From positions 72,558,224 to 72,622,223 of the forward strand of contig CM059971.1 of assembly GCA_030490835.1 (NCBI GenBank): a DNA stretch of 64,000 bases. The letters run 5' to 3'. The position numbers and the translations under genes were made by a program. This document shows, piece by piece, positions 58,948 to 64,000 of this stretch; positions within the stretch are counted from its first letter, which is position 1; each line of letters opens with the position of its first letter. The notes beneath the pieces were generated by a model that ran no database searches, was not told the origin of the DNA, and saw only the letters and a program-made list of their open reading frames with translations. This DNA is from Annona cherimola (taxonomy: Eukaryota > Streptophyta > Magnoliopsida > Magnoliales > Annonaceae).

Positions 58948-60428
58948 AATATTGGAAAAAAAAATTAATTTTTGCATTTTTGCCTTTCCAGACATGTGGG
59001 CCCCACAGGATAAGATAGGATGAGATAAGAACTCTCCTAGATAGAGTGGTTAAGATAAAATATAATTTTTGAAACAAATCTTATCTCCACGGGATAAGAT
59101 ATGATGAGATAAGAATTATCATAGATAAAGATTTGTTAAGATAAAATCTAATTTTATCTTATTTCTATCTTCCTATCCCTTAGAAGCTACGAGACTTCTA
59201 TAAATTGGGGTGAGGACTTGATAGATGGAGATGTTCGTAAGAAGGTTTGGGAGGTAAAGTGGCGGAAGGAGGAAATTTATTTTCTTCAAAGGCAAGTGGG
59301 ATTTTTATGTGAAAATTGATTTTAGTTCAATGTTGTAATTATTTTTTTTATCGTTACGTATAAATCATGTTATAATTTTATGCAATGCTTGACATTTTTA
59401 AATTTTATTATTCTAAGTTTTTTTTAAGATGTAAAATTATGTGAATATAATATACAACATATATATGGATAATGATATATATATATGTATATTAATTGTA
59501 CGAGTTAATTACAGCATATAAAGGATAATTATATACGTAATGAAAATTATATACGCAATGAAAATTATAAAAGGCAGGGAGAAATTTTCGTCCGAAAGAA
59601 AAATCAGGCCGGAAGAAAATTGCGGCGGAATTGCCGAAAGCAAATTGCGGCAGAAATAGAATTGCGTCGGAGAAAGGAAATTTCGGCAGAAGCATTTAAA
59701 TCATGTATTTGCAACGAATTTTCTTCGTTGCATTTGACTATTTAATATATTTGATGATTTTAATGCTTTTAACATTTAAATATTCTGGATTAAAATTGAT
59801 GTGCAGTTATCACAGCAGTACAGGCTAAGTGAGAGAGGCCTGGGTGGGTCTCATATGCGGGAAAAGTAATGATTATGTGGTTTAACGTGGGCCGTTCATT
59901 CTATTTTGTTATGATTTAATTATTTGAACTCCGATTTGAATGATCAAATAGTCTATTTCTATATTTTTGATGCTTCTGGACTCAACGGAAGGGTTTGATT
60001 TTGCAGTTGAGGCTTAATTTTTAAGATATTAAATTAAATGATTATTTTATCATTTAATTAAGTTTTAATTGGGTCATTATCCATTTTTAAATAATTTTCT
60101 ACTTGCTAGTCATGTTGAGACTAACCCATTATTTTTACAGGTGTACCAAATCAAGTGGGACACTAGCGTTTTGGGATTTACAAGAAGATTTTCAAGAATA
60201 ATTATTTCTATTTAATTATTTTAAAGGCATGTATTCAGAATGATAGACTTGTAAAAATTTCTTTTTCTTTATGCCTTGATGTAATAATGGGAACATGACT
60301 AGTGGAAGTGGAATATTGAAATTTTTATGAATTTATAATAATTAATTTTGCCATAAATGTGTGATTGATCTTGGGAAATTTCATTAAATACACGACCCGG
60401 GATCACTTTTCTGGACCGGTATGTTACA
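58943..60428 (+). mobile_element. 5' LTR of a Tekay/Del-type gypsy element
   Basis: Runs from TGTAAAATATTGG to GGTATGTTACA. TATAAAT at about 59199 is a likely promoter. Upstream of it, an 84-bp imperfect tandem duplication (about 59008-59091 and 59092-59175) carries many GATAAG/CTTATC words. The insertion interrupts the Sirevirus-like polyprotein. Confidence 0.85.
59008..59175. repeat. 84-bp tandem duplication with GATAAG words in the gypsy U3
   Basis: Both units begin GGATAAGATA and contain GATGAGATAAGAA and TTAAGATAAAAT. GATAAG (the I-box/GATA-factor core) or its inverse recurs about ten times within roughly 160 bp. Confidence 0.7.
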
Positions 60429-60430
60429 GA

Positions 60431-60442
60431 TGGTATCAAAGC
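60431..60442 (+). other. Primer-binding site of the gypsy element
   Basis: TGGTATCAAAGC two bases after the LTR end; initiator-Met tRNA type, the same variant as in the copia element at 55541. Confidence 0.85.
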
Positions 60443-60556
60443 AGTCACACATATAAAATATGACTTATTAATTATTATAATAAATTTTTTTTAAATTTTT
60501 TTTTTTTGAAATGGATTTACAAATCTAACATTCTGTTTTCTTTTTGAGTCCAGAAA

Positions 60557-61584
60557 ATGGTCAGTTCGGGTGCATCGGTTTACCCTACACCTAAAAACCA
60601 AAGAAAGACTCTCCCTACTCCCAAGAAAGGTTAAGTGCCCTAGAAAAACAGGTTCTAACCTGGAGAAAGGAATCCTATTTACAGTACCAAGCCCTAAATA
60701 AAAAGCTGGATAGGATTCTAGAGGCTGTGGATGCTGCCACCCCACCTGTACCTGTTAAATTTCAGGTTAGAAATCTAAATAGGGAGAAGGGTAAGAAACC
60801 AGTAACCCAATTAATGATTGACCCAGAAATAGAGCTAGATAATGAAACCTTGGCAGATAAAAGTAAAAGGTTGCGTACCCAAAAACCCATAGAGGATGAG
60901 AAGCCTAAGAAAAGAAAAGCTGAAACTCAGGCTGTACCCCTACCTCGGATGGCTGGAACCCTAAAACAGGATAGTCCTTCAACTTTAAGGAAACCTTCAA
61001 TACGGACTAAGGTTGCTGTTACAAAGCCTAAGATAACACCTATTAACATACCCAAAGCCCTGGATGAGCTCAAAACTGCTGATGTACCTAAAGCTATGGA
61101 TGAGTTTGAAACTACTAATGTACCCAAGGCTGTGGATGTGCCCAAAGAGGTGGATATACCTAAGGCTGTTGATATACCTAAGGCTATGGGTGAGTTCCTT
61201 ACTATACCCAAGCTAAAGGTAACGGTTGAATCTAGTCCAAAGCTGTAGAAGGAAGTTTCTCTTGTTCAAGGACCCAGCCCAGATCCTGTATGTACTGAGG
61301 TAGAGACCCAGGAAATACCTTCCCAGGCTACTCACAAGTTATCCTCTATGCGGCCACAGGGTCAAGACGTGCAGACTAGAATCAATTCTAAGGAAGCCTA
61401 CACCAGAAAGGAACCAAGGACTTTTTATAACCAACGACCCATTTTAACTGAGTTGGTGTGTTATTTTTGTGGTACCAATGGACATACAGCTAAGGCATGT
61501 CCATATGGTAGTCGAGTTTGTTTCCTATGTCATTCCTCTGATTACCTCAAGGAAAATTGTCCTTTTAGCAAATATGCAAATTAG
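60557..61584 (+). pseudogene. Extra zinc-knuckle reading frame between PBS and gag
   Basis: First ATG at 60557 opens MVSSGASVYPTPKNQRK; after a +1/-1 shift near 60600-60620 the main frame continues SPYSQERLSALEKQVLTW, through a Lys/Pro-rich region, a run of (I/V)PKA(V/M)D-type repeats (about 61045-61215), a TAG stop at 61246, and in the same frame RTFYNQRPILTEL and two cysteine knuckles: CYFCGTNGHTAKAC (C-x2-C-x4-H-x4-C) and CFLCHSSDYLKENC (His replaced by Tyr), ending at 61584. Intact it would be about 340 aa, basic, with an N-terminal amphipathic helix. It is separate from gag (own start, 90 bp upstream of the gag ATG). I do not recognise a family; a nucleic-acid-binding role is an inference from the knuckles. 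Confidence 0.7.
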
Positions 61585-61673
61585 GTTGTAATATTTTTTT
61601 TTAATAAAAAGTTACGATTGTTCCTGTTTGCTTAAGAATATTTATTGAGACCATATTTCTCTTCTATGCCAGA

Positions 61674-63089
61674 ATGGAAAGTAATTCCGATGATCTGAAT
61701 GCCCAACCTGGTCACCCATAGCAATATCCTAGTAAAAAGCCATGAAAGAAGCAGGCTAAGGACCAACCAGAAGCTGAGCCTAGAAAAAGGCCCAGTAGAA
61801 GGAAGGATAAAGCTCTAGTTGAATCTCCGACCAGAACTAACATGCTTGAGCAGCGTCTGAATGAACAAGAGAAAAATTTTGCAGTGTTTCAGACAGAGGC
61901 TTTTCTTCAGTGGGAACGGATGCAAGCACAGCTAGAACAGATTGTTCAACAGCAATCATCAGCAGTACTAAGAAACCAAGAGCACCGTCACCACGGGCAT
62001 GATGAACATCAGTCGACTGCCAGTATGCATGGGAGTCAGAGAGAAGGGCCAGATCAAAACCCTGATGCTCGGGTTTTAGAGGAAAGATCGGAATTTGGTA
62101 GGCATGAAGAAGTAGAGGTCTCAAACCAGGCAAACAGAGGAGCTAGTGATAAAGCTCAAGGAACAGTTGTAGAAAGTCTGAGTATTGCAACCACGGTTTG
62201 TCCCGAACAGCGAGAAATGGATTGGCGAGATGCTGATGCATTCCATCATCAAAAACCTCTATCCTTTGCTGGTGGTGATTGTTTAGCTGCCGAGCATTGG
62301 ATCGAGGCGATGGAAAAGATTTTTGACTTTCTGGGTTGTGACGACCGACAGAAAGTTTTATTTGCTCCGTTCAAAATAAGTGGAGAGGCCTATCGATGGT
62401 GGAAGACACAACAACGTGTCTTCAACAGTAGAAAAGAAAATGTAACTTGGGATAAATTTAAGGAATCCTTTTTCGCCAAATTCTTTCCATCTTCTGTTAA
62501 AATTTCGAAGGCCCGAGAGTTTGCTGAATTGAAGCAAGTCACTATGACGGTGGCCGAGTATGAAACAAAGTTCAACTCTCTGCTTCGGTTTGCTCCAAGC
62601 TCAGAATGGGAAGAATATAGTCGGATCCGCAAGTTTGAGGATGGTCTTGCTGAGGGTATACGCGGTCGAGTAATACTTTGCCGCAATAAAATCTATGGTG
62701 ATGTAGTTGATAATGCTCTCTTAGTTGAGAGTGATACTGCTGAACTTGATCGGCGTTACCTGAAAAGGGAACGATCACCAGTAAAAGATCATTCGGGAAA
62801 GAAGTAGATCGGACAGTCTTCTTCGGGGCAAACTAGGGTCGAGGGAAGTGGAAAGAATGGAGGATTTCAAAAGAAGAAAAAAGTCCCTAAGTGCAACAGA
62901 TGCGGAAAGTTTCATACTGGACTTTGCAAATGCTTCAAGTGCGGAAAGACTGGTCATCGACCATCAAATTGTGTTGTGGGCTTCGTGTGCTACAACTGCG
63001 GACAGCCTGGTCATGTCATTAAGGATTGTCCAATAGCCAGAAATGTTGGACAACCACAACAGCAAGGGGCAAAATCGTCCAGTTGGTAG
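61674..63089 (+). pseudogene. Gypsy gag (Retrotrans_gag) with three zinc knuckles
   Basis: Starts MESNSDDLNAQPGHP then stops at 61719 (TAG) and 61743 (TGA), open from 61746 to a TAG at 62805, and in the same frame to a TAG at 63087. Contains a Gln-rich coiled coil (MLEQRLNEQEKNFAVFQTEA), the capsid core LAAEHWIEAMEKIFDFLGCD, AYRWWKTQQRVF, WDKFKESFFAKFFP and FEDGLAEGIRGRV, and knuckles CNRCGKFHTGLC (short form, C-x2-C-x3-H-x3-C), CFKCGKTGHRPSNC and CYNCGQPGHVIKDC. The three-knuckle layout is usual for Tekay/Del gag. Confidence 0.9.
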
Positions 63090-64000
63090 ACCAGCAGGAC
63101 AACAGTACCAAGGCGGTGGTGGACGACAACCAGTTTTACCAGCTCAAGCACAAGTTCGTGCCCTAATACCTGAGCAAACCCAAGCACTGGCGGAGACAGT
63201 GGCAGATATTATTCGTCTCTGCGGTATTTTTGCTCGAGTATTATTTGACACAGGTGCAGATAGTTCTTTTATATCCGAAGAGTTCGTGCAAGAGCATAAA
63301 TTGAAAGTCACTAAGTTAACTTGGGATGTCCGGGTCACATCACCTGTTGGGGGTAGTTTATTAATTAGACATGCTTGTATGGCTTGTACCCTAGAAATTG
63401 AAAGTTTGACCATCCCAGTAGATCTTTTAATCATACCTATGAAAGATCTAGATGTCATTTTGGGAATGAATTGGCTAACTGAGTGGGTACATGGAATTTA
63501 CCCTCGTGAGCGTCGTGTAAGCTTAAGAGGACCCGATAAACAAAGCATTGATTTCAAGGGAAGTCAATTGGTAGTGCCCCACCTCATATCAGCTTTTCAA
63601 GCTAGAAAACTTATTAGAAAGGGTTGGCAAGGATGTCTTGTTTCAATTCTAGCAATAAAAGATAAAGAGGTTAAGTTGGAAGACATTCCGATTGTTCATG
63701 AATTTCCGGATGTGTTTCCAAAAGAGTTGCCGGGAGTACCCTCAGAAAGAGAAATTGATTTCATCATAGAATTGATTCCCGGTACTACCCCAATTTCAAA
63801 AGCTCCTTATCGAATGGCTCCTGCAGAATTGAAAGAATTAAAGATACAGTTGCAAGAGCTTCTTGATTTAGGGTTTATTCGACCTAGTAAGTCTCCTTGG
63901 GGAGCACCTGTACTTTTTGTAAAGAAGAAAGATGGCAGTATGAGATTGTGCATCGATTACAGAGAGCTTAATAAGGTAACAATAAAGAATAAATATCCAC
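63068..64000 (+). pseudogene. Gypsy protease and start of reverse transcriptase, runs off the window
   Basis: Open to the window end in a frame shifted relative to gag; the shift lies near 63065-63070 in a G/A-rich stretch and is probably an indel. Aspartic protease motif [13 protein letters not shown] (about 63236), VILGMNWL at the end of the protease, then [54 protein letters not shown] and [13 protein letters not shown]. These are the Tekay/Del chromovirus forms. The catalytic YxDD, RNase H and integrase are beyond the window. Confidence 0.92.

Overview
The window is nuclear DNA of a flowering plant. The evidence is GT-AG introns, plant-specific gene families (a PORR-domain organelle RNA-binding protein, a plant-type FAN1 nuclease, a plant RraA-like protein), plant LTR retrotransposons primed by initiator-Met tRNA, and many MITEs and SINEs. 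The species cannot be fixed from the sequence; the FAN1 domain layout is the usual plant one. Everything below comes from reading the sequence; no search was run.

Gene part (1-31.4 kb). Three host genes, all on the minus strand. (1) An intronless PORR-domain gene at 47-1558. (2) A FAN1 structure-specific nuclease gene from 20287 down to 5851; I could resolve 15 exons with consistent GT-AG junctions and phases (978 aa), with UBZ4 zinc finger, HIRAN domain and C-terminal VRR-NUC nuclease. Its large introns hold MITEs, a MULE-like foldback element and several tandem duplications. (3) An RraA-like gene with its coding sequence in one exon (25722-26222) and probably an untranslated first exon near 31.25-31.4 kb, which implies a 5-kb 5'-UTR intron carrying an inverted pair of MITEs.

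Gene-poor part (31.4-46.3 kb). AT-rich and packed with short non-autonomous elements: a Tourist-like MITE family (ends GGGTGTGTTTGG, about 270 bp, ten or more copies), a second MITE family of about 500 bp (ends with GCTTCTATG-type motifs), foldback elements, hAT-like elements and SINEs. Several are nested in each other and keep target-site duplications (TSDs) that allow the insertions to be ordered.

Retrotransposon nest (46.3-64 kb). An old minus-strand Ty1/copia element (about 46.3-53.8 kb) is split in its reverse transcriptase by a 2.1-kb solo LTR whose promoter region carries six TCACGTGA palindromes. Its 5' side is cut by a plus-strand Sirevirus-like copia element (LTR 53818-55538, then gag, protease and integrase). 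That element is in turn cut at the start of its RT by a plus-strand Ty3/gypsy element of Tekay/Del type (LTR 58943-60428), which runs out of the window in its RT. The gypsy element carries an extra zinc-knuckle reading frame between the primer-binding site and gag; this is the least expected item in the window. All three retroelements carry stops or frameshifts and look non-autonomous; many of the lesions fit C-to-T decay of methylated DNA.
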